Shown: piece by piece, positions 5,894 to 5,965 of the stretch
Position numbering within the stretch: the stretch's first letter is position 1
Layout: every line of letters starts with the position of its first letter
NCBI GenBank assembly: GCA_029856375.1
Contig: JAHQWX010000128.1
Span: 1 to 5,965 of the forward strand
DNA: 5,965 nucleotides
DNA from: Promethearchaeia archaeon
GTDB taxonomy: Archaea; Asgardarchaeota; Lokiarchaeia; Sigyniarchaeales; SOKP01
Reading direction: 5' to 3'
Made by a program: the position numbers and the translations under genes
The notes under the pieces: generated by a model
Told to the model about the DNA's origin: nothing
The model's database searches: none
What the model saw: the letters and a program-made list of their open reading frames with translations, nothing else

Positions 5894-5965
5894 ATGGAAA
5901 ATTATCCCCAAAAAAGAGAAGGAAAAATTCGTAGAGAATATAGAGAGACACTTATTTTCTCGATA
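5894..5965 (+). CDS. Start of an unrecognised gene, cut by the window end
   Basis: ATG 5894 opens a frame of 24 codons that reaches the last base without a stop. It encodes a basic, charged N-terminus (MENYPQKREGKIRREYRETL and on). A TATA-like AT-rich run at 5868-5880 is close upstream, suggesting a leaderless or short-leader transcript. No Shine-Dalgarno is evident. The composition changes from AT-rich spacer to mixed codons right at this ATG, which supports a real gene, but 24 residues are too few to assign a family. Confidence 0.5.
   Translation, partial: MENYPQKREGKIRREYRETLIFSI

Overview
The window is a piece of an AT-rich archaeal genome, and an Asgard (Lokiarchaeia-like) archaeon is the best guess. 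Evidence for an archaeon: a SepCysS gene (tRNA-dependent cysteine synthesis), AT-rich TATA-like boxes at the expected distance upstream of genes, T-tract terminators, and a TTG start preceded by a GGTGA Shine-Dalgarno. The Asgard assignment is inference. It rests on the secreted-type NTGS-repeat protein and on a six-transmembrane glycerophosphodiesterase that resembles the animal GDE2/GDE3/GDE6 group. There is no rRNA or other direct phylogenetic marker.

Layout. (1) 1-731, plus strand: 3' part of a gene for an NTG-S repeat (beta-solenoid, DUF4097-like) protein, cut by the left edge. (2) 762-1511, minus: MoeB/ThiF/HesA-type E1-like adenylyltransferase. (3) about 1578-2279, plus: free-standing B3/B4 domain protein (the PheRS beta-chain editing-domain family). 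(4) 2298-2849, minus: small four-helix membrane protein of unknown function. (5) 3003-4220, plus: Sep-tRNA:Cys-tRNA synthase. (6) 4217-5728, minus: multi-pass membrane protein with a GDPD domain predicted to face outside the cell. (7) 5894-5965, plus: 5' end of an unrecognised gene that runs off the right edge.

The genes alternate strand strictly, so no operon is visible. Each gene pair is either convergent, with T-rich terminators or a shared TTAA stop, or divergent from a short AT-rich promoter region (1512-1577, 2850-3002, 5729-5893). Three neighbours can be tied loosely to tRNA or sulfur chemistry: the E1-like enzyme (sulfur-carrier activation), the B3/B4 protein (possible aminoacyl-tRNA editing) and SepCysS (tRNA-bound Cys synthesis). 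Since they are not co-transcribed, this link is only suggestive. The GDPD protein and the repeat protein are membrane or surface functions.

Several starts were revised. The first gene has no start in the window. The B3/B4, membrane-protein and SepCysS frames extend upstream through AT-rich promoter sequence that gives spurious hydrophobic N-termini. No tRNA, rRNA, CRISPR array, insertion sequence or riboswitch was seen.
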